The notes under the pieces: model-generated
The model's input: the letters and a program-made list of their open reading frames with translations, nothing else
Database searches by the model: none
What the model was told of the DNA's origin: nothing
Origin: an uncultured Bacteroides sp.
Lineage (GTDB): Bacteria; Bacteroidota; Bacteroidia; Bacteroidales; Bacteroidaceae
NCBI RefSeq assembly: GCF_963677715.1
Contig: NZ_OY782495.1
Coordinates: 1,240,001 to 1,304,000 of the forward strand
Reading direction: 5' to 3'
Length of the DNA: 64,000 bases
In this document: positions 1-8,262 of the stretch, piece after piece
Numbering within the stretch: position 1 is the first letter of the stretch
How the letters are laid out: each line of letters begins with the position of its first letter
Made by a program: the position numbers and the translations under genes

Positions 1-159
1 CAAAAAATATAATTCTTCCATCTTAAAGAATTCGTGAGCGTGTTCACTCGATTCTTTCAACCAGACATTCAGTCTACAAAGCTCATCCTCCGTACATTCT
101 CCCATCAGGAATTTCGCCATTATAGCCTCATCCAATTTATCCATATTTTTACTTATCAT
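1..159 (-). CDS. FecR-like anti-sigma factor, N-terminal part (cut by window edge)
   Basis: About 53 codons are visible, starting at an ATG at 159 with a second in-frame ATG at 144. The translation opens with a short helical, acidic segment (DKLDEAIMAKFLMGE) like the cytoplasmic anti-sigma region of FecR-family membrane regulators. It lies 32 nt downstream of an ECF sigma factor on the same strand, the usual sigma/FecR arrangement in Bacteroides, where such pairs control a SusC/SusD-type uptake system. The membrane helix and periplasmic FecR domain lie outside the window, so the call depends mostly on context. Confidence 0.6.
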   Translation of the reverse strand, partial: MISKNMDKLDEAIMAKFLMGECTEDELCRLNVWLKESSEHAHEFFKMEELYFL

Positions 160-191
160 AATACAACGCCCTCAACAAAACATTTATCATA

Positions 192-740
192 TTAAAAAAA
201 CAGAACTAATAGAAGATTCAGATATTTCAATTTTTCCCGCAGAAACTTCAAAGCATTATACATATGAGCTTCTACCGTTCGTGACGAAATATTCATTGCC
301 TCGGCTACATCTTTACTTTTCATATGATGCAAGTATTTAAGTTTAAATACCGTTTTGCATTTAGCCGGTAATTCGTTTATTGCAGCAACAATTTCCGTTC
401 TAAGTTCCCTATCTTCTATTCTTTTCACCACATCATGGTCGTCCGGGCCATAACATTCAACCCTTTTCTGATTTATTTCCATCATGACGGCTTCGTAAGA
501 ATCTCTCACTTTACGATGTTTCAACACATTAAGTGAACGCGTATACACAGCCCGGTACAAAAAAGCTCGTGCTTCTTCCCCAAGTATCATCGTGTCTTTC
601 CGACGCCACAAATCCACAAATACTTCTTGTACCAAATCCTCAGCCTCTTCTTCTCCGACAATACGTGTGGCATAAAAAAGCAAATTAGAATAGTATTTAT
701 GAAAAAGAGACTTATAAATTATTTCAAACTCATCGTCCAT
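192..740 (-). CDS. RNA polymerase ECF sigma factor (sigma-70 family)
   Basis: A protein of 182 residues with the two ECF domains in order. Region 2 spans about residues 10-75 and contains the EEEAEDLVQEVFVDLWRR segment. Region 4 spans about 120-175 and contains ELPAKCKTVFKLKYL followed by a helix-turn-helix (SKDVAEAMNISSRTVEAHM). It would direct RNA polymerase to a small regulon in response to an outer-membrane signal relayed by the FecR-like protein encoded just downstream. Length is normal for the family. Which polysaccharide or iron system it controls cannot be told, because that system lies outside the window. Confidence 0.93.
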   Translation of the reverse strand: MDDEFEIIYKSLFHKYYSNLLFYATRIVGEEEAEDLVQEVFVDLWRRKDTMILGEEARAFLYRAVYTRSLNVLKHRKVRDSYEAVMMEINQKRVECYGPDDHDVVKRIEDRELRTEIVAAINELPAKCKTVFKLKYLHHMKSKDVAEAMNISSRTVEAHMYNALKFLREKLKYLNLLLVLFF

Positions 741-1265
741 AACTCCATGTTACATTTCTGATACTTTTTCCCTTTTCTTATCTCTCTTATTTCTTTATTT
801 ATCGGCAGAAATACGTACATCCAAAAGAGTATTATCAAACAGCTAAATTTTAGTGAATTCATAATATTATATAGTTAACGTGTATATAAAACAACTCAGG
901 AAAAGAAAACACTTAGAACTTCTTTAAATTTATTGTGCCTAAATTTAATTAAAGAATGGACCGTTTAAAAATGCAAGATATGTAAATGAAGTAATTATTG
1001 CAAGCGAAGAGCGAAAAAAGTGAGTATACTGCCAATTTCATAAAGGAGAAGTAACCTAAATCGGGACATCACTAGGCACAAGTGTAGGAAAAAACACTGA
1101 GGGCTATCGAAAGTAAGCGAACTCGCAACTACCGTGGTGGTTCGCAAATAGATTTTGTTATTTGCTCACTTATCAAACGGCGTTCAATCTCCGTGCTGAT
1201 CGGCATTGTATGCGTATTCTTCACCCATTTGCATTACATACAAACGTTCTGTGCCCCTTACCCGA
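741..1265. other. Intergenic region without a recognised gene
   Basis: This 525-nt gap separates the start of the ECF sigma gene from the end of the DUF3256 gene; both are on the minus strand. No convincing ORF is present. A short inverted repeat (gcgaac at 1118-1123 with gttcgc at 1140-1145) could form a hairpin after the DUF3256 operon, but there is no adjacent T-run, so a terminator is not claimed. The left half is AT-rich and probably holds the sigma-factor promoter; no clear TAnnTTTG box was found on the minus strand. Confidence 0.5.
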
Positions 1266-1907
1266 CTACTTTCTAACGAAGCTTCTTGTATCTTGTTGCC
1301 ACACATACACCAACGGCGAGCGAAGAAAAGGCTTTAGTTTCTCTGCTTCATCCTTCTCCATATAATCTACCGTAGCAAAAGTAAAAGTCAGCGTATCATT
1401 CGCTTTAGAAAAGTCCGCTTTGAGCAACAACATATCCGCCTGCGAGCGAAGACGATTATATTTATCCATCTCCGTAGAGTCGGGCACCTGAAAGAAATCA
1501 TCCATTGCCGGAACAGTCAGAAACTTCGAAGCCGGCAGTTCCTTCCAGTTGGTCGTAAAGAAACGCACCTCACTATCACACGCTGGGCCGCAGGCAGTGG
1601 CAACGGTACAGATTACTTTCGTAGAATCCGTAGTAGCCAGCAACTTCATCTGCCAGTCACTTCTATCGCTCATCTTCATACGGATATAGTCGGGTGCCAA
1701 TTCAGTCATTTCAGACATATTATCAAACTTGTTCTTCACCTGCGCCTTCATCTTGCTATTCAGAAAATCAATGCAGTCGGCACGATTCACTGCCGTGAGT
1801 ATCGGACTAAGCGAATCGGGCATGTTAACGAACAATGTTTTAGCCTCCTGCCCCTTCACGAAGATAGCCGGCAACATAAAAAACAGCAGCAATAGATTCT
1901 TTTTCAT
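1266..1907 (-). CDS. DUF3256 family secreted protein
   Basis: A protein of 213 residues with a clean N-terminal signal peptide (MKKNLLLLFFMLPAIFVKGQ, cleavage expected near the Q), so it is exported from the cytoplasm. The body, with the segment TVATACGPACDSEVRFF near residue 105 and its two cysteines, matches my recollection of the Bacteroidales family DUF3256, whose function is unknown. It lies 9 nt downstream of the EamA transporter and probably shares an operon with that gene and truA, an order seen in other Bacteroides genomes. Nothing in the sequence suggests an enzymatic role. Confidence 0.8.
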   Translation of the reverse strand: MKKNLLLLFFMLPAIFVKGQEAKTLFVNMPDSLSPILTAVNRADCIDFLNSKMKAQVKNKFDNMSEMTELAPDYIRMKMSDRSDWQMKLLATTDSTKVICTVATACGPACDSEVRFFTTNWKELPASKFLTVPAMDDFFQVPDSTEMDKYNRLRSQADMLLLKADFSKANDTLTFTFATVDYMEKDEAEKLKPFLRSPLVYVWQQDTRSFVRK

Positions 1908-1916
1908 ATTTTGTAG

Positions 1917-2816
1917 TTATTTTGATCCCAAATATAGGAATATCATTCCTATTAATATCAGAACAAGGTCAATAGCCTTGCTTTTTAAATTCTTTTCACG
2001 GAAGAGCATCGCGCCGAAAATGAACGAAACCACCACACTCCCCCTACGCACCATCGACACAATGGATATCATCGAACCATCAAAGCTGAGAGCATAGAAA
2101 TAAACAAAGTCCGCCGCCGACAGAAAAATGGAAATCAGCAAAATGCTCCAATCCCATCTGAAAGGCGTGTTATTTTTTCGTTTGGGCCACCACAGCAACA
2201 GCAAGATGGGGCACATGATAAACATCTGATAAATATTATACCACGCCTGCACCACCATCGGAGCGAATTGTTTCATCAGGAACTTATCATACAACCCGCT
2301 AATGGCACCCGTTATGGCAGCCAGCACAATAAAAAGTATCCATTTGTTGTGCACAAAGTCTATCCCCTCTTTCTTTCCCGAACGGCTCAGCAAGAAAAAG
2401 GAAAACACGGCCAGCATCACCCCTATCCATTGATACAAATTGAGCCGCTCACCAAACAGTAACATAGCCCCCACCAGTACCATCACCGGGCGTGTGGCGT
2501 TGATAGGCCCCACAATAGTCAGCGGCAAATGCTTCATGCCGAAGTAGCCGAATATCCACGACGAAAGAACGATAAACGACTTAAGGATGATAAACTTATG
2601 CACCTCCCACCCCACTAACGGCACATCAAACATGGAACCACCCAGCAAACGGGGCACAAAGATCGATAATAAAATAAAAGGTAGGAAAATCAGGCTAGAA
2701 AACAATGTATTCAGAAACAACACCGGAAGAACGGCATTTTCTTTCAGCGAATGTTTTTTAAACACATCATAAAACCCCAGCAGGGCTGCCGAAAAAAAAG
2801 CAAATAATAACCACAT
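1917..2816 (-). CDS. EamA/DMT-superfamily inner-membrane transporter
   Basis: A protein of 299 residues made almost entirely of hydrophobic helices, about ten, in the two-fold repeated layout of drug/metabolite transporters. The first EamA repeat ends around residue 145 (VMLAVFSFFLLS) after the conserved stretch GPINATRPVMVLVGAMLLFGE. The second repeat carries the matching VSFIFGAMLFREK near residue 265. Such proteins export small metabolites; the substrate cannot be deduced. The gene sits 40 nt downstream of truA and 9 nt upstream of the DUF3256 gene, so the three genes are probably co-transcribed. Confidence 0.88.
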   Translation of the reverse strand: MWLLFAFFSAALLGFYDVFKKHSLKENAVLPVLFLNTLFSSLIFLPFILLSIFVPRLLGGSMFDVPLVGWEVHKFIILKSFIVLSSWIFGYFGMKHLPLTIVGPINATRPVMVLVGAMLLFGERLNLYQWIGVMLAVFSFFLLSRSGKKEGIDFVHNKWILFIVLAAITGAISGLYDKFLMKQFAPMVVQAWYNIYQMFIMCPILLLLWWPKRKNNTPFRWDWSILLISIFLSAADFVYFYALSFDGSMISIVSMVRRGSVVVSFIFGAMLFREKNLKSKAIDLVLILIGMIFLYLGSK

Positions 2817-2856
2817 CTCTCTATCCTTATTTTTAGATGATACAACTTAACAGCAC

Positions 2857-3612
2857 TTACTCTGCAAAAATATCTTCACCATACTCTATATCCACCAAAA
2901 ACAAACCATTTCCGGGAGCCGAAGTGCCTGCCTTGCCACGATCTTGTTGCTCTATGATGGTTCGAAAACCCTCTATACTGAGCTTGCCCCGCCCCACCTC
3001 AACGAGCGTACCCACTATGGCACGCACCATATTCCGCAGAAAGCGGTCGGCACGAATGGTAAACACCCACGTCGTATCGTCCACCTGTTCCCACTCAGCC
3101 TGCATAATTTCACAAAGATTCGTCTTCACATCCGTATGCAGCTTACTAAAACTGGTAAAGTCCGCATAACGAAACAACTGGCCGGACGCCTCGTTCATCT
3201 TCTCAAAATCGAGTTCTCCATACAGCCTCCAACGATACTGCCGATTAAAGGCATGCTTCGCCGTTGTTATGTAATACTTATACGTACGCGATCTCGCATC
3301 AAAGCGTGCATGCGCATCGGGCTTCACCCGCTTCACACTGTACACTGATATATCCTGCGGGAGCAAACGGTTCAGCTTTTCGGCCATAAACTCCACATCC
3401 ATCGGTTCATCATCAAAATCAAAATGCGCCACCATCAACGAAGCATGTACGCCAGCATCCGTTCGCCCGGCACCCGTCACCCTCATTTCCCGTTGAAGAG
3501 AAACAGAAAGCGCCTTCTCCAGACATTCCTGCACGCTAATACCGTTTGGTTGTATCTGCCAACCGTGATAGTTTGCACCGTCGTAAGCTAAATAGATGAA
3601 ATATCGTTGCAC
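2857..3612 (-). CDS. truA: tRNA pseudouridine(38-40) synthase TruA
   Basis: Isomerises uridines 38, 39 and 40 in the tRNA anticodon arm to pseudouridine. The catalytic motif [11 protein letters not shown] is present, with the nucleophilic aspartate at about residue 52 when counted from the chosen start. The open frame extends to an ATG at 3693, but a -7 promoter box (TACCTTTG, minus strand, 3640-3647) lies inside that extension. A GTG at 3612 directly precedes [11 protein letters not shown], the usual N-terminus of the family. I therefore place the start at GTG 3612, giving 251 residues, close to the family length. It leads the truA-EamA-DUF3256 operon. Confidence 0.9.
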   Translation of the reverse strand: MQRYFIYLAYDGANYHGWQIQPNGISVQECLEKALSVSLQREMRVTGAGRTDAGVHASLMVAHFDFDDEPMDVEFMAEKLNRLLPQDISVYSVKRVKPDAHARFDARSRTYKYYITTAKHAFNRQYRWRLYGELDFEKMNEASGQLFRYADFTSFSKLHTDVKTNLCEIMQAEWEQVDDTTWVFTIRADRFLRNMVRAIVGTLVEVGRGKLSIEGFRTIIEQQDRGKAGTSAPGNGLFLVDIEYGEDIFAE

Positions 3613-3639
3613 AATTATTGTTTCTTGGTTTTCAATGTG

Positions 3640-3647
3640 CAAAGGTA
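3640..3647 (-). promoter_or_regulatory. Bacteroides -7 box ahead of truA
   Basis: The minus strand reads TACCTTTG, a perfect match to the TAnnTTTG consensus of the Bacteroides primary sigma factor. Transcription would start near 3633, upstream of GTG 3612 but downstream of ATG 3693, which is why the longer truA start is rejected. No clear -33 TTTG is seen. Confidence 0.55.
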
Positions 3648-4091
3648 CTACTTTTTGAGTTATCCATGCACGCCACGCGCAGGCTAATGTCAATTAACAG
3701 ACGTATTAGTTGTTTTCTTCCCATAAGCTAAGCGTTTTTATCAGGAATAATACGTCGTCATGCATATGGAGGATCTTCATCACACATCTGCGTGACGAAG
3801 ATCACTCAATTGAAGTATACATATCACCCAATTGTGTGACGTAAAAGTTCTCTCGTAGAAATAACTTAAAGAACCTGTAGAGAGCAACTAATTACCCCAT
3901 AAATCAACTATAACAAAGCCGCAGCCTATGGCAGCCATGTGTATGAGATACACACAACTTACCCGATTGCTAAGAGAAAAGCCTTGCAAAAATTAAAAAA
4001 AGTGCAGAAAAAGGAGTACTTTGTACTTCACGGACGTACAAGCCACGTAGGGTAGTATATTAAGAATAGCTAAGCCAAATGACCAAAGAGC
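3648..4091. other. Intergenic region with an imperfect palindrome
   Basis: About 440 nt without a supported gene, between truA and the small lipoprotein gene. It holds a 30-nt interrupted palindrome at 3773-3802 (outer arms atcttc/gaagat, inner arms tcac/gtga). Nearby are two related motifs, tcaattga at about 3805-3812 and a caattg flanked by tcac/gtga at about 3824-3839. The segment at 3980-4025 is purine-rich and ends in an inexact promoter-like tactttg on the plus strand with no gene behind it. The region may be the remains of a deleted gene or a regulatory region. Confidence 0.45.
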
Positions 4092-4487
4092 TTAATAAGG
4101 ATGAAATTCCGCATAATCGCCATCCAGATAACCGGTTAAGAAATCAGCACCAACAACAACATTATCAAAATAAACACGATCATCAGAACCGTATTCTATG
4201 GCAATAGCATTAAAGTATCCTGAAGTCCAGTTCCAATAAAATGAATACTTTTCGGTATAAGTATGCCCGGGATTATAGGTAGTAAAAAACTCTACCCCTG
4301 TTCCGTCCTTATCAAACAAAAACTCCTGTTCGCACTCCACCCCATTGGTATTAGTAAAGGAACTATCCCAATGTGTTTGGCACAGATAGTAAGTTGCCTC
4401 ATTGGCATCAACTGTATCATCTGTTGGTTCGCAAGCCGTAAAGAAACTGAGACTCATCAATAAAAAGAGTAGTTTAGTTATTTTCAT
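4092..4487 (-). CDS. Small lipoprotein of unknown function
   Basis: A protein of 131 residues starting with a lipoprotein signal peptide ending in a lipobox-like FFTAC (cysteine at residue 19), so it should be lipidated and membrane-anchored. The mature part is rich in tyrosine, aspartate and tryptophan, and alternating polar and aromatic strands (YSFYWNWTSGYFNAIAIEYG) suggest a small beta-rich, lipocalin-like fold; this is inference only. It stands alone between truA and an IS4 scrap and has its own well-formed promoter at 4513-4544. I do not recognise a named family. Confidence 0.7.
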   Translation of the reverse strand: MKITKLLFLLMSLSFFTACEPTDDTVDANEATYYLCQTHWDSSFTNTNGVECEQEFLFDKDGTGVEFFTTYNPGHTYTEKYSFYWNWTSGYFNAIAIEYGSDDRVYFDNVVVGADFLTGYLDGDYAEFHPY

Positions 4488-4512
4488 TTTCCAAGTTTAA
4501 GCATTTGCTGTG

Positions 4513-4544
4513 CAAATATAAGCATAATTTATGAAACGTAACAA
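4513..4544 (-). promoter_or_regulatory. Promoter of the small lipoprotein gene
   Basis: On the minus strand a -33 element ttg (plus-strand caa at 4542-4544) is followed after 21 nt by TATATTTG (4513-4520), an exact -7 consensus. The start codon at 4487 lies about 25 nt downstream of the -7 box. Confidence 0.65.
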
Positions 4545-4710
4545 TATTTGCTAAAAGCAAGAACTAAAATCACTGTTGTCCGCTAAACCAGAATTATTAT
4601 TTTGGCCTACAAATAGAAGTATTCAGACTGAATTTATGTTATTTTTTAGAAGTAAGCCCCCTCTCAATTAATGCAAAGTGAATTTTGATTATTCATTTTG
4701 CTTTCCTTTA

Positions 4711-4910
4711 TTAGTTCCTGTCCGCCAAACAAGGAGTGCGTTGATGATATGTGTCATAGCATATTTTGGCAAACAACTCTGCAGACCGGCGAGGATTTGC
4801 CTCTGACAAGGTACTGCGCTTAACCACGTAATACAACCCTAAATTCTGGAGCTTATGAGTATTGGACGCAGGCCTTGAACCAGAATAATGATAACCTTCA
4901 AAGGCTACAA
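4711..4910 (-). pseudogene. IS4-family transposase fragment (DUF4372-type N-terminal region)
   Basis: Reading the minus strand from about 4910 to a stop at 4711 gives a continuous peptide containing NLGLYYVVKRSTLSEANPRR and AELFAKICYDTYHQ. This is the hallmark of the N-terminal half of a group of Bacteroides IS4 transposases (a small residue, STLS, then an N-rich segment, then F..IY). Only about 65 codons of an expected 380-400 remain; the DDE catalytic part is absent and no terminal repeats were recognised. The rest of the gap 4488-5046 shows nothing else. It belongs to the same broad transposase group as the longer relic at 9155-10154 but differs from it in sequence. Confidence 0.65.
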
Positions 4911-5046
4911 AAAACAGAACTACAACATATTTGTAACCAGTAAACCTCGGAGCAATTTATTAGAACTTGATTTTCTATTTATTAAAAGCACATTTTTAAG
5001 CGTAACTATATTTAAACAGTAATACTTCAGAGAAGCAAGGCTTTTA

Positions 5047-6042
5047 TTATTCAAATAAATATTGAGTAAATCCCTTGGAATATTCAGTACATAATTTACC
5101 TTTCTTGTCGGCATATATAATAAAATATTCTATACAAGGAGCTTTCTCCTTAAGTAATTTAGCCTTCTCCATCCCCATAGCCATAAATGCAGTGGCGTAA
5201 GCATCAGCTGTCATACAATTATCTGCAATGATGGTGGCACTCAATATATCTTGCTGGGCAGGATAACCGGTTTTCGGATTAATGGTATGGCCATATTTTA
5301 CCCCATTATTTTCATGATAATTACGATAGTTGCCCGAAGTGGCCAACCCTTTCTTCCCACACAAGCACACCACTTGTTGTAACTCCTGATTCACTCCAAG
5401 AGAATCGTAAGTTGGCTTAACTATTCCCACATGCCAGCAATCTCCTTTAGGATTTACCCCTCTAGCCATAATCTCCCCTCCTATCTCAATCATGTAGTTT
5501 TTAATGCCCTTCTTCTCGAATAAATTGGCTACCACATCGCACATCGTTCCATCTCCAAGAGCCGAAAAGTTGAGCAAAATACGGGGATCTTCTTTTACCA
5601 ACATTCCATTTTCAATCTTCACTTTATGAAAGCCTACAAATGAACGGATACTATCAATCGTTTGTGGAGTAGGGTCATTCATCTTTTTAAATCCAAATCC
5701 CCAAAGATTGATAAAGGGAGCACAAGTCACATCAAGCATTCCATCCGTTTTGCTACCTACCTCAACTGCCTTAGCAAACACTGCATTGAACAAACTATCG
5801 GTACGCATATCTTCATTGCGGTTAATCATGGAAATGACAGACAACGAATCAAATGGATTTATTGTGTGATAACAGCGATGAAGCTCCTCTTTAATAGCGC
5901 CATCAAGAGATTCAGTATATTCAAGTTTAATATGATAAAGAGTATGTAAATAAGTTCCTGCCACCTCGTAATATTGCATCCGGCCATGGCAACTACATAA
6001 AACACACAATGCAAGCATCCAATAAATTATCCTTGTTTTCAT
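5047..6042 (-). CDS. apbE: FAD:protein FMN transferase (ApbE)
   Basis: Attaches FMN covalently to threonine residues of periplasmic or membrane flavoproteins such as NqrB/NqrC and RnfG, using FAD as donor. The 331-residue product begins with a lipoprotein signal (cysteine in LCVLCSC at about residue 18). Family motifs follow in order: a central SALGDGTMCDVVANL and IEIGGEIMARG around residues 165-195, and HTINPKTGYPA near 255, the variant of the HTIDPRTGYP signature. It has its own -7 box at 6072-6079. A decayed scrap of a second apbE copy lies about 640 nt upstream at 6679-6768. Confidence 0.92.
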   Translation of the reverse strand: MKTRIIYWMLALCVLCSCHGRMQYYEVAGTYLHTLYHIKLEYTESLDGAIKEELHRCYHTINPFDSLSVISMINRNEDMRTDSLFNAVFAKAVEVGSKTDGMLDVTCAPFINLWGFGFKKMNDPTPQTIDSIRSFVGFHKVKIENGMLVKEDPRILLNFSALGDGTMCDVVANLFEKKGIKNYMIEIGGEIMARGVNPKGDCWHVGIVKPTYDSLGVNQELQQVVCLCGKKGLATSGNYRNYHENNGVKYGHTINPKTGYPAQQDILSATIIADNCMTADAYATAFMAMGMEKAKLLKEKAPCIEYFIIYADKKGKLCTEYSKGFTQYLFE

Positions 6043-6071
6043 TTTTGTATATCATTCTGTATTTAAAGCCT

Positions 6072-6079
6072 CAAAATTA
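6072..6079 (-). promoter_or_regulatory. -7 box ahead of apbE
   Basis: The minus strand reads TAATTTTG, an exact TAnnTTTG match, 30 nt upstream of the apbE ATG at 6042. No convincing -33 element is present at the expected distance. Confidence 0.5.
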
Positions 6080-6253
6080 AAGATATTTTTCTTTATTACT
6101 GCTCAGTATTTCGTTTTATTTCCTCTTATCCATCATACAGCATCTTAAGAGCCCAAAAGAGGACTAAATGGTTTGGTACTCATCATACCTTTACAAGAAT
6201 GATCACAAGGGGGGAATATAATTTTGTTTTTAACCGTTTAGAATTTAATTTTA

Positions 6254-6661
6254 TCATGGCCTTAGTGTCTCTAGTAACAAAAATTGTGCAACCGTCAATC
6301 TGGTGATATCCAAACTAATAGACATGATGCCTGATGATATTAACAATAGATCCGTGACAAAAATATCTCTACTAATTTTTAGAGAAATAGTTGTAGCAGC
6401 AAAACTTTTGTTTTCACAATTTACAGTCGATTCAAAAGGACTCACTCTCTGCGCTACCATTAAATTGACGTTATTAACGATAAATGGATAGCTTACTTCT
6501 CCATAGGACAAATAAGCATTTTGCATTTCATTATCATTTCCGGTTTTCTTATCAGATCCCAAGAATTTAGTATACCACGCTTCGTATCCTTCGAGTTCCA
6601 TCAATCAAACCAAAAGTTTTCGGATTTGCGCTTCGTCGTCAACGATAAAAATTTTATTCAT
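6254..6661 (-). pseudogene. Response-regulator N-terminal remnant followed by an unrelated open stretch
   Basis: From an ATG at 6661 the minus strand encodes MNKIFIVDDEAQIRKLLV, then a TGA stop, then LMELEGYEAW. This is plainly the start of a receiver (REC) domain with its acidic pocket (DDE), interrupted by a nonsense codon. After about 32 codons the resemblance ends. The remaining roughly 100 codons, down to the stop at 6254, do not look like a receiver domain and I do not recognise them. The phospho-accepting aspartate and the output domain are missing, so the gene cannot be functional. The adjoining gap 6043-6253 contains only the apbE promoter. Confidence 0.6.
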
Positions 6662-6678
6662 TTTTATATAATAATTCA

Positions 6679-6768
6679 TCAAAACAAGTTGTCTGTATGC
6701 ATTTCTATATTGCGATTAATCATCGAAATAGCAGAAAATGACGTTTCTTCTCGATTATATAGTGTCAT
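6679..6768 (-). pseudogene. ApbE fragment (second, decayed copy)
   Basis: An ATG at 6768 on the minus strand opens a 29-codon frame containing SFSAISMINRNIEM and TDNLF. The intact apbE nearby has SLSVISMINRNEDM and TDSLF at the corresponding place, so this scrap is clearly homologous. It ends at a TGA at 6679 and overlaps the end of the aspartokinase remnant by 14 nt. The rest of the gene is not present. Confidence 0.65.
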
Positions 6769-7429
6769 CTATATCTTTCCATATTAAAATTTCTTTTGCA
6801 TCTATAGCTGTACCGATTAATAACGCACAAGAATCACTCTGTTCTGCATCCATAATATCAATTTCGCCATCAACGTTAATGCAGATATTTCCTTGAATGA
6901 CAAAACAAGAAGTTTTTTTGTAAAGAAGAAAATTAGCCCTTAACTTTGTTCTAAGATCTTGCATATCGGGCTCCATATTGATGTCCAACTTAATAAAATC
7001 AGTAGAAGAAAGCAATGCATTGTTAACTCCTTGATCTTCAAGACAAAAATGAATAAAAGAGGCGGCAATAAGCTCTCCTTGTGCTAAAATTATCCTCTCT
7101 TCAGCTGAGGTAAATGTACTCTTCGTTAAATTCCATATAATTGCAAATCGGTCCAAAATATAGCCCACAGCCAACTTCTTTATTTCATCATTTATTAGTA
7201 AAGAATTTAATGTGTCAATAAAATTAAATTCCAATCTAGTAATTGCATCCCGAGATTTTTCTATTTCTCCATTAAATAAATAAGTAGATATTCTATTCAA
7301 ATAACTAACTGTTTCAGGAGACGCTGAAATAATGATGACTTTGGGAGTGGCATCATTACTTAAACTCACAACTCTTCTTATTTTTTTTATGGAACCCATG
7401 GATGCCCCTACGAACTTTAAAATCTTCAT
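6755..7429 (-). pseudogene. Truncated aspartokinase (ThrA/LysC-type) remnant
   Basis: The 224-residue open frame begins MKILKFVGASMGSIKKI, which lines up with the aspartokinase start (MKVLKFGGTSVGS) but has lost key phosphate-binding residues: GGTSVG has become VGASMG. Further family features remain, including IIISASPET in place of VVSAMxG-type text, and the C-terminal DAKEILIWKDIDDT that matches the WTDVDG region. Intact aspartokinases have about 440 residues or more, and ThrA about 810. Here the protein stops just after the first catalytic half and no regulatory ACT domains follow. I regard it as a non-functional relic despite the intact frame. Confidence 0.65.
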
Positions 7430-7770
7430 ATCCTTCTATCATTAATCTATTTATAAATATAATCCCTTCCAATATTGCAGAGTATTTATCAAAATGGTAT
7501 GCTATCTGCTATTTTTTAGATTATCCAGAATCATCTAATATACTGTAAAATAGGCATATAGCAAGCTTATCAAGTATGCTCACAAATATAATAGTTCAAA
7601 TGCTATGCCAATAAATATTGTTTAATAATTGAGATGAACGAATACAGGCATTGCCCTAATAAGATCCAACTTGTGGGTGAACAGCAGGATCTTCATATAC
7701 TTTGCTGATAGATGCCTGAAATATTTTAGTTTTCACACGTTTGGCAATCCTAATAACTATTCAGCGCTCC
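7430..7770. other. AT-rich gap in the pseudogene region
   Basis: About 340 nt between the aspartokinase relic and the first IS3 scrap. No ORF with recognisable coding character, promoter or repeat was found on either strand. Confidence 0.4.
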
Positions 7771-7860
7771 ATAAATGAATGCTATGGATTTAGTTATGAG
7801 AGAAAGAATGTGAGTGATTTAGCCTGCGAACTAGGTGTAAGCGCTACCTTAATTGATTGA
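7771..7860 (+). pseudogene. IS3-family transposase OrfA fragment (HTH segment)
   Basis: The plus strand encodes SYERKNVSDLACELGVSATL followed by a TGA. This is the helix-turn-helix of IS3-type OrfA proteins, where the text usually reads like VSDLAKELGVSPTLIYRW. It is about 30 codons long, lacks a start and has stops on both sides. It lies immediately upstream of a stretch that is repeated beside hipA (7894-8004). Confidence 0.55.
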
Positions 7861-7893
7861 TTGTTAGTAAGAAGAATATATCCAATAATTAGG

Positions 7894-8004
7894 AAAGGAA
7901 GAAACCGATCAAGGCTGTAGGTAGGTATTGCTGTTTGCTATCCTCGTATGGTAAATGAAGTCACCTGATTACGGCAAAAAGATCTTCATAACTATCACTT
8001 GTTG
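7894..8004 (-). pseudogene. HipA fragment, near-identical to an internal part of the intact hipA
   Basis: Plus-strand bases 7921-8004 match 39982-40065 inside the intact hipA with five differences by direct comparison. The minus-strand frame reads DSYEDLFAVIR, then a stop, then LHLPYEDSKQQYL. Bases 7894-7913 also match 39599-39618, which lies just beyond the hipA stop codon. The piece is therefore a hipA 3' region with its last ~120 codons deleted. It is in the same orientation as the intact gene, about 32 kb away on the far side of the capsule locus. Confidence 0.85.
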
Positions 8005-8262
8005 CAAACGGGCGATTTCCCGCTTTAAGGCAGCGATCTCATTCGATGGATTTTGATCAGGAGATTTTTTTGTCCTCATATAGGCTGTCATTTCAGAGTT
8101 CGAACTCTCAAAGGTATGAATCCAGCGCCATAATGTAGTACGAGAAATCCCTTTTTTTACAGATAATGAACGGAGAGATTCAAGATTAGCAAAATACCCC
8201 GAAAGAATCTCTAAACGAAACGAATCTGAATAAACGTCTGACTATACTTTTATAGGGTGATT
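8005..8262 (-). pseudogene. IS3-family transposase OrfA fragment (HTH plus coiled coil)
   Basis: The minus strand from about 8262 encodes DSFRLEILSGYFANLESL, then KKGISRTTLWRWIHTF, then NPSNEIAALKREIARLQ, where it runs straight into the hipA fragment. The order helix-turn-helix then leucine-zipper coil is characteristic of IS3 OrfA. About 83 codons survive and no OrfB is present. It reads on the opposite strand to the OrfA scrap at 7771 and its sequence differs, so two separate elements were probably involved. Confidence 0.65.

Noticed and set aside
3613-3693. Longer TruA start at ATG 3693
   Set aside because: The extension contains an exact -7 promoter box and residues not typical of the family; the GTG at 3612 is preferred.
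4920-5114. 64-residue minus-strand ORF
   Set aside because: Overlaps the end of apbE in another frame and lies in an AT-rich gap; no coding features.
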